A stretch of DNA of 64,000 bases from an uncultured Shewanella sp. (GTDB lineage Bacteria > Pseudomonadota > Gammaproteobacteria > Enterobacterales > Shewanellaceae), in the NCBI RefSeq assembly GCF_947501225.1, contig NZ_CANMUW010000003.1, forward strand, positions 333,753 to 397,752, read 5' to 3'. The notes under the pieces are model-generated. The model had not been told where the DNA came from, searched no databases, and was given only the letters and a program-made list of their open reading frames with translations. The translations under genes and the position numbers were made by a program. Shown one piece after another: positions 48,503-59,800 of the stretch (position 1 is the first letter of the stretch; every line of letters begins with the position of its first letter).

Positions 48503-50389
48503 ATGACAAACCAATACACCTCAGATGCCATTGAAGTCTTAAACGGACTCGATCCAGTAAAACGTCGTCCTGGTATGTATACCGATACCACACGTCCTAA
48601 CCACTTGGGACAAGAGGTTATCGATAACAGTGTCGATGAAGCGTTAGCGGGACATGCGACTAAGATAGATGTCATCCTGCATAAAGACAATTCTCTCGAA
48701 GTTATCGATGATGGCCGGGGAATGCCTGTGGATATTCACCCTGAAGAGGGGATCCCCGGCGTCGAGTTGATCTTAACCAAGCTACATGCCGGTGGTAAGT
48801 TTTCCAATGATAACTACCAGTTTTCCGGTGGTCTGCATGGTGTCGGGATATCAGTCGTCAACGCCCTGTCCAGTCGTGTCGAAATCACGGTTCGCCGAAA
48901 TGGCACCGTCTATGAGATGGCGTTCGAGCACGGTGAAAAGGTTGAAGACCTTACCGAGACCGGCACCTGTGGCCGAAGAAATTCCGGAACCCGTGTACAC
49001 TTCTGGCCGACGCCAAGCTATTTCGATTCTGCCAACTTCTCTATCCCTAAACTTGTGTATCTGTTACGGGCCAAAGCGGTGTTATGTCCCGGGCTTAAGA
49101 TTAAGTTCGTTAACAAACAAACCGGCGATATAGAGGAGTGGTTCTACGAGAGTGGATTAACCGATTACCTTATCTCATCGGTTAAAGATGCGGTTAGGCT
49201 GCCCCAGGAACCGTTTGTGGGTAATTTGAAGGGTAATCTTGAGGCTGTGGATTGGGCGATAACCTGGTTGCCTGATGGGGGAGAGTATCTTAACGAGAGT
49301 TACGTGAACCTGATCCCTACGCCACTCGGCGGTACCCACGTAAATGGCTTCAGGCAGGGACTGCTGGATTCCATGCGCGAGTTTTGTGAGTTTCGTAACC
49401 TTATCCCCAGAGGGATAAAGCTGACCCCGGAAGATATCTGGGATCGCAGTAGTTTTATCCTGTCGGTCAAGATGCAGGACCCTCAATTTGCCGGTCAGAC
49501 GAAGGAGAAGCTTTCTAGCCGTCAAAGTGCGGCATTTGTGTCGGGCATCGTCAGGGACGCGTTTAGCCTCTGGCTCAATACCCATACAGATCAGGCCGAA
49601 GCGCTCGCAGAGATGTGCATCAATAATGCTCAGAAGCGTTTGAAGTCTGCAAAGAAGGTTGCGCGTAAGAAGGTGACCTCCGGCCCGGCCCTCCCTGGAA
49701 AGTTAACCGACTGTAGTGGTCAGGACCCTATGCGAGGGGAGCTGTTCTTGGTGGAGGGTGACTCGGCGGGTGGTAGTGCTAAACAGGCCAGGGATCGTGA
49801 GTTTCAGGCCATCATGCCCCTGAGGGGAAAAATCCTTAATACCTGGGAGGTGGATGCGACACAGGTTCTGGCGTCTCAGGAGGTACACGATATCTCTGTC
49901 GCGATTGGATGTGATCCGGATAGTGATGATATCTCTGAGTTGAGATACGGCAAAATATGTATATTAGCCGACGCGGACTCCGATGGTCTGCACATTGCGA
50001 CCTTACTCTGCGCACTGTTTATGAAGCATTATAAAGTGCTGGTGGAACAGGGACATATCTATGTGGCCATGCCTCCTCTGTTTCGTGTAGATGTGGGGAA
50101 AGAGGTTTTTTACGCCCTGGACGAGGCGGAAAAAGAGGGGATACTGGATAGAATCGCGGCCGAGAAGAAGAAAGGTAAAATTCAGGTTACCCGATTTAAA
50201 GGTTTGGGTGAGATGAACCCGCTGCAGCTGAGGGAGACGACTATGGATCCCAATACTCGCAGGCTGGTTCAACTAACGGTTGATGATGCTGAAGCGACAA
50301 CCTTGTTGATGGATATGTTACTTGCCAAGAAGCGTTCGGGCGATCGCAAGACTTGGTTAGAGACTAAGGGTGACTTAGCTGATCTATAG
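48503..50389 (+). CDS. parE: DNA topoisomerase IV subunit B
   Basis: ParE is the ATPase subunit of topoisomerase IV, which decatenates daughter chromosomes. I start it at the ATG at 48503 (MTNQYTSDAIEVLNG), giving 628 residues against 630 in E. coli. GHKL motifs are VIDNSVDEAL, EVIDDGRGMPVDIHPE and GLHGVGISVVNAL. The TOPRIM region has LFLVEGDSAGGSAKQARDR and LADADSDGLHIATLL. Followed by a secreted sugar-dehydrogenase-like gene and then parC. Confidence 0.97.
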   Translation: MTNQYTSDAIEVLNGLDPVKRRPGMYTDTTRPNHLGQEVIDNSVDEALAGHATKIDVILHKDNSLEVIDDGRGMPVDIHPEEGIPGVELILTKLHAGGKFSNDNYQFSGGLHGVGISVVNALSSRVEITVRRNGTVYEMAFEHGEKVEDLTETGTCGRRNSGTRVHFWPTPSYFDSANFSIPKLVYLLRAKAVLCPGLKIKFVNKQTGDIEEWFYESGLTDYLISSVKDAVRLPQEPFVGNLKGNLEAVDWAITWLPDGGEYLNESYVNLIPTPLGGTHVNGFRQGLLDSMREFCEFRNLIPRGIKLTPEDIWDRSSFILSVKMQDPQFAGQTKEKLSSRQSAAFVSGIVRDAFSLWLNTHTDQAEALAEMCINNAQKRLKSAKKVARKKVTSGPALPGKLTDCSGQDPMRGELFLVEGDSAGGSAKQARDREFQAIMPLRGKILNTWEVDATQVLASQEVHDISVAIGCDPDSDDISELRYGKICILADADSDGLHIATLLCALFMKHYKVLVEQGHIYVAMPPLFRVDVGKEVFYALDEAEKEGILDRIAAEKKKGKIQVTRFKGLGEMNPLQLRETTMDPNTRRLVQLTVDDAEATTLLMDMLLAKKRSGDRKTWLETKGDLADL

Positions 50390-50436
50390 CTTCCATGTCA
50401 CGCCGGTAATCAGATAATTAGGCGAAAATAATAATA

Positions 50437-51600
50437 ATGTTGTTTAATCAGTCGAAAATTCATAGAGGGCTCTGGTTGTTCTGGCTCAGTGCGCTCACCC
50501 TGTTCTGTCAGGGAGTGCAAGCCGGTTCGCAACCTATGATGATCACCGTAACTAAAGGGTTCGGGTTAACCCTGTATGCTTCCGATATGGGGGATGCTAA
50601 ACAGTTAGCTTTGGGTGATAAAGGGACATTGTTTGTCGGTTCACGTAAGAAGGGAACCATACAGGCTTTGGTAGACAGTAATGCCGACGGAAGGGTGGAT
50701 AAGCGTTATGTCATTGCCAAAGGCTTGGAAAACCCTGAGGCGATAGCCTTCCATAGGGGCGATCTTTACGCCGCTGTCGATGACAGAATTATCCGTTTTG
50801 TCGATATTGAAAATAGATTGAGACGTCCCGGACGGGGTAAAGAGGTCTATGACCGATTGCCGGGCAAAACGAGTAAGAGTCGAAGAGCACTGCATTTTGG
50901 TCCCGATGGTCGTTTATATGTGGCAATAGGTGCTCCCTGCAATGTTTGCGAGGCAGTAGCCCCCTTCGGTAGCATTATTGCTATAGATATCGATTCAGGA
51001 AGCAGTGAGCAGATAGCCACGGGTATTCGTAATGTGACCGGTTTTGACTGGTCACCTGTCGATAACAAGCTCTGGTTTGCCGATCTGGGGCGTGACTGGA
51101 TGGGGGACAGGCTACCGCCCGATGAGATCAATCGCGTCGATCGCAGTGGGTTGCATTATGGCTTTCCCTATGTTCATGCAAAGTCTGTGATAGAGCCGGC
51201 CTATGAAAAGCCTAAGAATTTAAAGATCACCCAGCCGAACTATGAACTTCCGGCACATGTCGCTCCCATGGGGCTTCACTTCTATCGTGGTCAACAATTT
51301 CCTGCTAAATACCATAACCAGATGTTTGTTGCCGAAAACGGATCCTGGAATCGCTCCAGTAAAATTGGTTATCAGATAGTGATGCTGGAGGTCGAAGATC
51401 AACAAGTGGTGAAGCGTAGTACCCTTGTCAGCTTTCTTGACGGGGAGTTTCCCGTAGCAAGACCTTACGCTTTATTAACGGCGCCCGATGGTGCCATGTA
51501 TATCTCCGATGATCTTAAAGGCAATATCTACCGTCTGTTTTATAAAGATATTATTAAAGAAGAGATTGAACCTGCTCAAAAATTGGATACTGAACAATGA
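50437..51600 (+). CDS. secreted glucose/sorbosone dehydrogenase-like beta-propeller protein
   Basis: The 387-residue protein has a signal peptide ([16 protein letters not shown]) and a six-bladed propeller of the PQQ-dependent soluble glucose/sorbosone dehydrogenase family ([65 protein letters not shown]). The Cys pair in APCNVCE is typical. It lies between parE and parC, and its stop overlaps the parC start by 4 bases (ATGA). Cofactor and substrate are inferred from the family; a link to topoisomerase function is not apparent. Confidence 0.85.
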   Translation: MLFNQSKIHRGLWLFWLSALTLFCQGVQAGSQPMMITVTKGFGLTLYASDMGDAKQLALGDKGTLFVGSRKKGTIQALVDSNADGRVDKRYVIAKGLENPEAIAFHRGDLYAAVDDRIIRFVDIENRLRRPGRGKEVYDRLPGKTSKSRRALHFGPDGRLYVAIGAPCNVCEAVAPFGSIIAIDIDSGSSEQIATGIRNVTGFDWSPVDNKLWFADLGRDWMGDRLPPDEINRVDRSGLHYGFPYVHAKSVIEPAYEKPKNLKITQPNYELPAHVAPMGLHFYRGQQFPAKYHNQMFVAENGSWNRSSKIGYQIVMLEVEDQQVVKRSTLVSFLDGEFPVARPYALLTAPDGAMYISDDLKGNIYRLFYKDIIKEEIEPAQKLDTEQ

Positions 51601-53870
51601 GTGATGCGATAGATTTAAGTCTTGATGGCGTAGAACAGATGCCCTTGCGGCGCTTCACGGAAGATGCCTACCTGAACTACTCCATGTACGTCATTATGGA
51701 CCGTGCCTTGCCTCATATCGGTGATGGTTTGAAGCCTGTACAACGTCGTATTATCTATGCGATGAGCGAGCTGGGTTTAACGGCTCTGTCGAAGCATAAA
51801 AAATCTGCACGTACCGTAGGTGATGTGCTGGGTAAGTATCATCCACATGGCGATAGTGCTTGTTATGAAGCCATGGTGTTGATGGCACAGCCATTTTCCT
51901 ACAGGTATCCACTTGTTGACGGGCAGGGTAACTGGGGGGCACCGGATGACCCTAAATCTTTCGCCGCGATGCGTTACACCGAAGCACGTTTATCAAAGTT
52001 TTCTGATGTTCTGCTGAGTGAATTAGGGCAGGGGACTGTCGATTGGGGAGTGAATTTCGATGGTACGATGAAGGAGCCAATGGTGCTGCCATCCCGTCTG
52101 CCCCATATTCTCCTCAATGGCATTACCGGCATTGCCGTAGGCATGGCGACCGACGTCCCCCCTCATAATGCACGCGAGTTAGTTGCAGCTTGTGTTGAGC
52201 TGCTCGATAACCCGAAGGCCGATTTGGCGCGTTTAATGGAGCTTGTTCCCGGCCCGGATTACCCAACTGAAGCCGAGATCATCACTCCCAGCCGTGATAT
52301 CAGTAAGATCTATAGCACGGGACGCGGTTCGATAAAGGCACGAGCCGTCTATAAGATAGAGAACGGTGAGGTGGTGATAACCGCACTGCCCCATCAGGCC
52401 AGTGGCGGCAAGATTCTGGAGCAGATAGCGTCTCAGATGCAGGCTAAAAAGCTTCCGATGGTTGCCGATCTCAGAGATGAATCCGATCATGAGAGTCCGG
52501 TTCGAATCATAGTGGTACCCAGATCCAACCGGGTCGATTGCGAGCAGCTGATGGCACATCTGTTTGCCACCACAGATTTAGAGAAATCATTCCGTGTGAA
52601 CCTCAACATCCTGGGTCTCAACGGGCGTCCGCAAGTGAAGGGCTTGAAGCAGATCCTGACCGAATGGTTAGAGTACCGTTTCCAGACGGTTACCCGTCGC
52701 GTTAAGTTCAGGCTCGATAAGATTTTAGCCAGACTACATATACTTGAGGCCTTGATGACGGCTTTCCTCAATGTCGATGAGGTCATTGAGATCATCCGTC
52801 ATGAAGACAATCCTAAAGCCGAATTGATGTCCAGGTTTAACCTGAGTGACATTCAGGCTGACGCCATCCTCGATCTTAAGTTACGCCATCTGGCTAAACT
52901 CGAAGAGTTCAAGATTAAGGGTGAGCAGAGTGAACTGGAAGCCGAGCGGGACAAGCTTCAGTTGCTGTTGAGTTCAGACAGACGCATGAAGACCCTGATC
53001 AAGAAAGAGCTTAAGCAAGATGGGGAAACCTATGGCGATGACAGACGTTCGCCTCTGGTAGAGCGTGGTGAGTCTAAGGCATTGACCGAGCAGCAGTTGG
53101 CACCGGTCGAGGCGGTTACTGTCGTGTTGTCGGAAAAAGGTTGGGTGCGCTGTGCTAAGGGGCATGATATCGATGCTAAGGCATTGAATTATAAGTCCGG
53201 CGATAGCTTCCTTTGCTCGGCTGCGGGTCGCAGCAATCAACCCAGTGTATTCATAGGTTCAACGGGACGCGCCTTTGCGACAGAGACTCACACCCTGCCA
53301 TCGGCGAGAAGCCAGGGAGAACCGATCACGACGCGCTTTAACCTGTCGCCGGGAGAGGCGATGGAACATGTGCTGTTGGGTGATGATGATAAATATTACC
53401 TACTTGCGTCTGATGCAGGTTATGGCTTTGTCGGTTCCTACAAGGATATGGTATCCCGTAACAAGGCGGGTAAGGCTCTGTTGACTCTGCCTGCTAACGC
53501 TAAGGTGATAGCGCCCCGGGAGGTCGATAAGTCCAGGGTTGAATCGATACTGGCTATCACGAATGAAGGCCGTATGTTGTTATTCTCTCTTGAAGCTCTG
53601 CCTCAGCTTTCCAAGGGTAAGGGGAACAAGATTATCGGTATCCCGAGTGAGCGAGCCAAGAGCCGGGAGGAGTTGTTAGCACATCTGCATGTTGTCCCTG
53701 AAGATACCCCGGTCACCCTCTGGGCTGGTAAGCGAAAGTTAACCTTAAAACCAAGCGATCTTGAACATTACCGGGGCGAGCGAGGCCGTCGCGGGGCTAA
53801 GTTACCTCGTGGCTTACAGCGTGTCGATAGTGTCGAGATTGGTGACGGCTCTTCAGGAACCACAGAGTAA
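51597..53870 (+). CDS. parC: DNA topoisomerase IV subunit A
   Basis: ParC cuts and rejoins DNA in topoisomerase IV. The 757-residue protein has the catalytic Tyr127 in [12 protein letters not shown] (E. coli Tyr120). Ser87 and Glu91 in [11 protein letters not shown] correspond to E. coli Ser80 and Glu84, so the quinolone-determining region is of the sensitive type. The C-terminal beta-propeller begins near residue 500. Its ATG overlaps the stop of the preceding dehydrogenase-like gene, giving translational coupling. Confidence 0.97.
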   Translation: MSDAIDLSLDGVEQMPLRRFTEDAYLNYSMYVIMDRALPHIGDGLKPVQRRIIYAMSELGLTALSKHKKSARTVGDVLGKYHPHGDSACYEAMVLMAQPFSYRYPLVDGQGNWGAPDDPKSFAAMRYTEARLSKFSDVLLSELGQGTVDWGVNFDGTMKEPMVLPSRLPHILLNGITGIAVGMATDVPPHNARELVAACVELLDNPKADLARLMELVPGPDYPTEAEIITPSRDISKIYSTGRGSIKARAVYKIENGEVVITALPHQASGGKILEQIASQMQAKKLPMVADLRDESDHESPVRIIVVPRSNRVDCEQLMAHLFATTDLEKSFRVNLNILGLNGRPQVKGLKQILTEWLEYRFQTVTRRVKFRLDKILARLHILEALMTAFLNVDEVIEIIRHEDNPKAELMSRFNLSDIQADAILDLKLRHLAKLEEFKIKGEQSELEAERDKLQLLLSSDRRMKTLIKKELKQDGETYGDDRRSPLVERGESKALTEQQLAPVEAVTVVLSEKGWVRCAKGHDIDAKALNYKSGDSFLCSAAGRSNQPSVFIGSTGRAFATETHTLPSARSQGEPITTRFNLSPGEAMEHVLLGDDDKYYLLASDAGYGFVGSYKDMVSRNKAGKALLTLPANAKVIAPREVDKSRVESILAITNEGRMLLFSLEALPQLSKGKGNKIIGIPSERAKSREELLAHLHVVPEDTPVTLWAGKRKLTLKPSDLEHYRGERGRRGAKLPRGLQRVDSVEIGDGSSGTTE

Positions 53871-53886
53871 GGTCTTTAACGGCCTT

Positions 53887-53900
53887 ATACCGATTGGTAT
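53887..53900. repeat. 14-base palindrome ATACCGATTGGTAT, copy 2
   Basis: Identical to 20373-20386. Here it lies between the parC stop and the parC terminator. Confidence 0.5.
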
Positions 53901-53908
53901 TACAGAAC

Positions 53909-53937
53909 TAAAAAAGCTGCCATTGGCAGCTTTTTTA
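53909..53937 (+). terminator. rho-independent terminator after parC
   Basis: AAAAAGCTGCC pairs with GGCAGCTTTTT around ATT, with a T run. Confidence 0.93.
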
Positions 53938-53975
53938 TTGGGAGTTTGCTTTGAGAGCACTTTGCTTCGAGTGCT

Positions 53976-54167
53976 TTAGGCAACTTCATAGTAGTTAGGT
54001 TCAATATCCAGTTGCCTTTGAATGATCTGGCCTGCCATCTTGGTACATTTTCCACATTGACTGCCTACACCCAGGCGCTTCTTTACATCAGCAAGAGAGA
54101 TATCTCCCTGACTGACGGCTTCCTTGATCTGTGTATCAGTAATTGCGTGACAAAGACAAACGTACAT
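53976..54167 (-). CDS. bfd: bacterioferritin-associated ferredoxin
   Basis: Bfd is a small [2Fe-2S] protein that reduces and releases iron stored in bacterioferritin. The 63-residue product has the four ligands Cys4, Cys6, Cys38 and Cys41 (MYVCLCHAIT and GSQCGKCTK). It is transcribed alone and is preceded by a Fur box, so it should be induced when iron is short. No bfr gene is in the window. Confidence 0.93.
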   Translation of the reverse strand: MYVCLCHAITDTQIKEAVSQGDISLADVKKRLGVGSQCGKCTKMAGQIIQRQLDIEPNYYEVA

Positions 54168-54201
54168 TAATGAGCCCCCCGAATAAGATGATAAGATTAT
54201 A

Positions 54202-54220
54202 AATGAAAATAATTCTCAAT
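54202..54220 (-). promoter_or_regulatory. Fur box upstream of bfd
   Basis: TGAAAATAATTCTCA at 54204-54218 fits the 7-1-7 Fur motif (TGATAAT-A-ATTATCA) with two differences and sits 37 bases before the bfd start. Confidence 0.7.
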
Positions 54221-54436
54221 GCTAATAGCTGGTGGTTATAGTTTACTGCTAAAAATCCTGATGAGCGTTATTAAAAAGTGTGACAGATCTTCGTTTTCGG
54301 CAGAAAAGCGGGATGGGCCGGGAATATCAGCCCATGAGTGTCGGCTGTCTGGATTTTATTGAAAAGCTGGCCGAGGCTTAAGTGTCCGGCTGAGGTGCCG
54401 GCGCTGTGTTACGCGTCTCTCCGTGGGCCAAAGAAC

Positions 54437-55363
54437 TCAATAACCCCGTTGAAAGTTAACCTCATGGGATAGACGCTCACCCTTAAGTAGTTTGTGGTAG
54501 TTTACAGAAAAGATCTCTACGACCTGCTCGGGAAAGCTGGGAGCGGCAATATGGGGAGTGATAATAACATTCGATAGTGTCCAGATGGGGTGCTCCTGAG
54601 GGAGAGGCTCTTGATTAAACACATCCAGAATTGCATTTTGCTGCGGGTGATTAACTAACTGTTGGTAGAGCGCGTCCAGGTCCAGTACATCGCCGCGGCC
54701 GAGGTTAAAGAAAATGGCTTCAGGTTTCATCAGAGAAAGCATCTGTGCATTCAGCGCACCTCTCGTTTCTGCAGTGCTGGGTAAGATACTTGCTATGGCA
54801 TCGGCCTGGGCAAGGTATTGAGGCAGCTGTGCTAAGGTATCGACCGTATCGAAGCCCTTAGTCGGTTTTGCGCCACGATTGATGCCTGTGACCTGCATGC
54901 CAAAATGCTTAGCCGTTTGGGCGAGATGCTTAGCGATATTCCCCGTTCCCAGAAGTAGCAAGTGTTGTCCCTGAAGTGTCTTGAAGCTGCCTGGGCGCCA
55001 GATCTTTTCAGCCTGTTGCGATTTATACTTCTGATGTTCCCGCTGATGAGCCAGCAAGTAACCAAACAGATACTCGCTCATTAGTGGTCCGAATATGCCC
55101 CTCACATTGGTCAGTAGGTAATCTTTTCTCTGACGAGGTTTAACTAAGGCATCGACGCCTGCCATAGTTGATTGCATCCAGGTCAGTTTGCGGCCATGGG
55201 GCAGGATAGGCGCGGCGAGGGCGGGCTCGGCAAGCCAGATGTCGGCCTCGACGATGTTTTGCGGATCATCGTCGAGCAGAGTGAGGTCGGGAAGATGGCA
55301 TGAGGTCAGTAGTTCCCGGTAGCGATCATTATCATGGGTCAGCAATAGTAACTTGTGTCTCAT
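54437..55363 (-). CDS. D-2-hydroxyacid dehydrogenase (GhrA-like)
   Basis: The 308-residue NAD(P)-dependent enzyme has the Rossmann motif LLLGTGNIAKHLAQTA. Its catalytic residues are Arg in FNLGRGDVLDLDAL, Glu in DVFNQEPLPQEHPIW and His in VIITPHIAAPS. Overall shape is that of glyoxylate/hydroxypyruvate reductases or related family members; the substrate cannot be assigned from the sequence. Transcribed alone, with a start that faces the DUF3392 gene. Confidence 0.88.
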   Translation of the reverse strand: MRHKLLLLTHDNDRYRELLTSCHLPDLTLLDDDPQNIVEADIWLAEPALAAPILPHGRKLTWMQSTMAGVDALVKPRQRKDYLLTNVRGIFGPLMSEYLFGYLLAHQREHQKYKSQQAEKIWRPGSFKTLQGQHLLLLGTGNIAKHLAQTAKHFGMQVTGINRGAKPTKGFDTVDTLAQLPQYLAQADAIASILPSTAETRGALNAQMLSLMKPEAIFFNLGRGDVLDLDALYQQLVNHPQQNAILDVFNQEPLPQEHPIWTLSNVIITPHIAAPSFPEQVVEIFSVNYHKLLKGERLSHEVNFQRGY

Positions 55364-55409
55364 ACATTCTCCCTTTATTCTAAAGCCGACTTTTTTTATG
55401 GACCGTACA

Positions 55410-55742
55410 ATGGAACAAATTATTTCAATATTTCATCAAGTTGGAGCCTTGCTATACCCCTGGCTTAACGAGATAGCCACCGCCATCGTTGCATGCTCGC
55501 TGGTAGTGTTCGGTGCCGATATCAATCGTTTCTTGAGACGAAAACTTATTTCTCGCTCATTTGTATTAAGAACACTGGTTTTTGTGTTGGTTAACGCATT
55601 CGGCTATGGTTTGTTGATTATATCTGTCAGCCCGATTCTTGCCCGGAATATGGCTAGTTTACCCGCTCACTGGTTACTGCTTTTAGTCACTCTTATCTTT
55701 TTTGTTATCGGAGCCTGGGCTCAGGCTAACCGTCAGGTTTAG
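55410..55742 (+). CDS. DUF3392 small membrane protein
   Basis: The 110-residue protein has three hydrophobic helices and the conserved DUF3392 block VFGADINRFLRRKLISRSF followed by FVLVNAFGYGLLIISVSP. I start it at the ATG at 55410 (MEQIISIFHQ), as this length fits the family. An ATG four codons earlier is equally possible, and neither has a clear ribosome site. The function is unknown. Divergent from the hydroxyacid dehydrogenase. Confidence 0.8.
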   Translation: MEQIISIFHQVGALLYPWLNEIATAIVACSLVVFGADINRFLRRKLISRSFVLRTLVFVLVNAFGYGLLIISVSPILARNMASLPAHWLLLLVTLIFFVIGAWAQANRQV

Positions 55743-55888
55743 CGCCTCAATGAGATCGCTTTAACCCAAGTTTAGATTGGAATGAGCTGATTGCGCTAAC
55801 ATTTTTTCCTTAAAGCTGTTTGGCCAAGAGTTGATGCCTTGATAAAGATACCGGGCTTTTCAGTTTTTAGGTTAAATAATATCGGTAG

Positions 55889-56584
55889 CTAAGCTTCTGC
55901 CAGCACTTGTGCCGCCCTATCCGGGTAGTTGGAAAATATTCCATCGACCCCCATTTTTTGTAACTGACGAATATCTTCGGGGTGATCGACGGTATACACA
56001 AACACTTTCAGCCCCTTCGAATGGGCCGCTTCGACTAACTCGGAGGTAATAAAGTTTAAGCTTAAGTGGATTGAGTAGGCATCAAGCCGGGTCGCAATAT
56101 CGGTGTGGCTGAGGGGGATCCCTTCCAGGAGCGGGGCGATGAATGCCTGCGGGTATGTGCGGCGAAATTCTTGCAAGAAACCGTGGTGGAAGGATGAGAT
56201 CAGTAAGTGGCTCTCCTTAAAACCCAACTCTTCGATGAGTTTTGGGTACATGGCGATAAAGGGAGCGAGGCATGTCATTCCCTTTAACTCGATATTGACG
56301 ATACAGTTATATCGACTTAAGTAACTCATTACCTCCCAAAGTGTCGGGATTGGCTCACCCTCAACCTTGATGCTCTTGAGATACTCACGACTGACATCAC
56401 TAATGAGCCCGCTGCCATTACTCTTATGATCCAGCCTTCTGTCATGATAGACATAGAGCTCTCCCTCAACGCTGTGAATATCGAGCTCAACCGCTTTTGC
56501 ACCGAGCTGAACGGCTTTTTTCATCGCTGCGAGTGTATTTTCAGGGGCGTAGCCACTTGCTCCCCGGTGAGCAAAAATAATCAT
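55889..56584 (-). CDS. ugpQ: cytoplasmic glycerophosphodiester phosphodiesterase UgpQ
   Basis: UgpQ hydrolyses glycerophosphodiesters to glycerol 3-phosphate and an alcohol. The 231-residue TIM-barrel protein has the catalytic FAHRGASGYAPENTLAAM and ELDIHSVEGELYVYHDRRL (metal-binding Glu and Asp plus His). No signal peptide is present, pointing to the cytoplasmic form. It lies convergent with DUF3392 and downstream of a 270-base region with an orphan terminator. Confidence 0.92.
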   Translation of the reverse strand: MIIFAHRGASGYAPENTLAAMKKAVQLGAKAVELDIHSVEGELYVYHDRRLDHKSNGSGLISDVSREYLKSIKVEGEPIPTLWEVMSYLSRYNCIVNIELKGMTCLAPFIAMYPKLIEELGFKESHLLISSFHHGFLQEFRRTYPQAFIAPLLEGIPLSHTDIATRLDAYSIHLSLNFITSELVEAAHSKGLKVFVYTVDHPEDIRQLQKMGVDGIFSNYPDRAAQVLAEA

Positions 56585-56756
56585 TAGGTTCTAGGGCCTG
56601 TTTATCTTTCGAGCTTGAATTTTGCTCAATTTCAATGGGTTTAGTGCAAGGCTTCGAGCTATGACGCTTAACGGGTTAAGCGAAATGCTCGTAACACAGC
56701 AATATGCCCATTAAGATGAGCCTGTAGGGCAGTGTTTGTTGGCCCCTATTTTTTTA
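56585..56756 (+). ncRNA. candidate small RNA with terminator between ugpQ and mscM
   Basis: On the plus strand TAGGGC pairs with GCCCCTA (one bulged base) near 56727-56750, followed by TTTTTTT. Both flanking genes are on the minus strand, so this signal has no gene to end. Upstream is a perfect hairpin CGCTTAAC-GG-GTTAAGCG at 56665-56682. A weak promoter pair (TTGCTC and TAATCA) can be drawn inside the ugpQ start. It could also be a remnant of a mobile element. Confidence 0.35.
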
Positions 56757-56854
56757 CAAGAATTATTAGGTTGTCGATACACAAACTCCGCCTAACTTAC
56801 ATAGAGAAGGAGTAAGTGCCAACACCTAGTTGCAAAAACAACCATGAAAGGTCA

Positions 56855-59800
56855 TCAGGTTCTGATAACTCCTTGAGCGTCTTTGCTCTGATTATTGTTA
56901 ATATGTACTTCCAACTGAGGGTAAGCTAATACCAGATCGTTTTCATTGAGCTTTTTGCTGATCCGTTTATGTAACTTATGACGTAGCGGCCAGCGTGAGT
57001 TCATATCCTTGGCATATGCTCTGACTTCGAAATCCTGAGTGTGTTTGCCAAAACCTGCAAACCAGACCTCAGGCTCGGGCGTATCTAATGCGTCATCACA
57101 CTCCTTCACCGCTTGGTACAGTGCGGCTTCGACGCGTGCCGGATCTGAGTCTCGTGCGACAGAGACGTATACAATGACACGGGTGATAGGATCCGATAGT
57201 GACCAGTTAATCAGCTGTTCGGTGATAAATGCCTTGTTAGGTACAATGATCTCCTTCCTGTCCCAGTCGATGATGGTCGTTGCCCTGATCTGGATCTTAC
57301 TGACTGTGCCGGTGAGATCCCTGATGGTAACGGTATCGCCGATCCGAACCGGCTTTTCAAACAGAATGATCAGGCCTGATATGAAGTTTGCGAAGATCTC
57401 CTGCAGGCCGAAGCCTAAACCAACCGACAGGGCGGCGACGAGCCACTGTAGCTTAGACCACTCCATCCCCAGTGTAGAGAATCCGCTGAGCAGGCCGAAG
57501 AAAACCACCAGGTAACGACTGACGGTGGTGATAGCAAAACCTGTTCCCTGGGTTAAGTCGAGCCTTTGTAAGATCATCAGTTCCAGCAGGCCCGGTAAAT
57601 TTGTGGCAATCATCAGCGAGAATCCGACAATGATAAGGCCTAACAGCAAGGACTTTAACGTGATTGGCAGCTGCTGCTCTATGCCATTGATGACAGAGTT
57701 ACTGGTCCACAGGGTTATACCGTCCAGCAGAGAGAACAGAGCGGTATGAGTCTGGGTCCAGAGGCCGATTAAACTGGCGAGGAAGGCCAGTAATAGCAGA
57801 GAGCGCACTAACCCCAGCGACTGACTGGATATGGTCTCTAAGTCAACCACAGGTTCTTCGTAGGTATCGAGAGTGTCATTGGTGTTTTGTGGATCTTCAC
57901 CTCGTTCACGCTGGGAGAGGATTTCGGCTCTTCGGGCCTTTGCCCGGTCGAATGCGATTCTGCGCCTCTCAATCAACATCCAGCGCTTTATCAACTGATA
58001 GAGCAACATGAAGCCTAATGAGAGCAGCAGAGACAGCTGTAACTGTAATAACATCTGAAAGGCTGTGTAGTAGTAACCTCTGAATGCCAGCACCGCACAA
58101 ACAGGGGGAACTAATATCAGTATGGCCCATAAGATACGTTGAATAAGCTTCTTATTCTTACCATCCTGATGATAATGATGCTCTTTCTTAGAAAGTGCCA
58201 GAATATCTTTATAAAACCAAAACAACATGATACAGAAGATTATAAATGCGCCTCTGCCTATGCTGTTTCTCAGTACTGAGTTATCGATAAACTCGGTAAA
58301 ACCCATGATACCGAAGAAAGGGATAGCCATCAGAGTGAAGGCCTTGAACCTGAGCTGACCCTCTCTGATGATCTCTTTTTCACCTTTGAAGTGGCTGATC
58401 AACAGGCCTCGATCCAGTGCCAGCAGGTAAGTAAAACGGTAGAGCAGATAAAGCAGACCAATGGCCAGTACTCCCATACCAATGGCTGAGACCAGGTTTT
58501 GACTGGAGTAGAACATGATTAAACCGGCGGTGATGACGGGAAGGGGTTTAATAATGCTGTAGGCAAGTGAGTTGATAAGTGCCCTGTAGGTATAGACAAA
58601 TTTATCCTGGGTCACATTGCCTACGAATGTCACATCCTGTGCCATGGCGGATTTAAATTTAGGCGTCAGAATATCCTGGGCGACCAGGCAGAGGACTAAA
58701 AGTATCAGCCACCAGGACCAGAACCCGCTGCGCTCACTGAAGGAGTTGGCAAGGTCAATTGTGGGAGCCTGATGGATCAGCCATTGTACACTCTGGTAAA
58801 ACTCGGTGAACCAGAGTTGTCCGATTGAGTTCGCATTGGGGACCCAAAAGAGGTGTTCATTGAGGGTATTTTTCAGGGTTGAGTGCTGTTGATTCAGCTG
58901 TTCAAAGATGACCCTGAGATCACCCAATTCACTCAGGTACAGATCATAGCTCTGCAATAACTGGGTGATCAGCGCATGTTGAGAGTCGAGTAATTTATTC
59001 TGTATGCCGGTGAATGTCTCTTGAGTGAGTAGCTGCTGTCCATTGATAGTTTGATCTTGTTCGAGCTGATATCTCGCCATTCTGGCATTAGCAATCTTAT
59101 TCTGGACCTTCTCCGGGTTTGGCGGATTGGGTAGCGTTTGCAGTATCTGGAGAAAGCGTTCCCCAAATGCCGAGTTGAGTTTAATCCAGCCAATCTGTTG
59201 TTGGATATTTGCCAGCTGCTTGGCCTGCTGCTGGTATTGGTTTTCAGCGTCCTCCTGCTGCTTAACCACCAGGTTTGTCTGTTCGGTTAAACTCTTTAAT
59301 TCGGAGGCGTACCTTTGATTTATCGCGCTTAACTCCCGGGTGAGAGGATCTGTCTCTGCCGAAGTCTCAATCAGGCTTCGAGCTATCGTCGCATCGGTTC
59401 TCTTTTGCCGCTGTAGCGCCACGGCACTATTGAGCTCTTCAATCAAGTTCTCTTGTTGTGCTAACTGCTTTCTTACCAGCAACATCTGCTTCTGGTTGAG
59501 GTCAATACGTTTCTGACTGCTTGCCAACTCAGCTTCCAGGGTCGCCAGGGTCTGGATATAGAGCTGGCGCTGCGCAAGAACGACCTGCTCCTCGCCGCTG
59601 GCTGGTTCCAAAACTTTATGTTTCTGGTTTAACGACAGTGTCTGCCTCGCAGAACTTATCTTATTTGGCAGCTGGTTATGCTGTTTGATTAAGTCTCTGA
59701 TCTTGATGTTGAGATTAGCCTCAGTCTCCTTGAGTTCTGACAGCCTCAGGTAGGCGAGAGATGCCTGCTGAGTTAACCCCTGATTTTCAGAGCGGGATAG

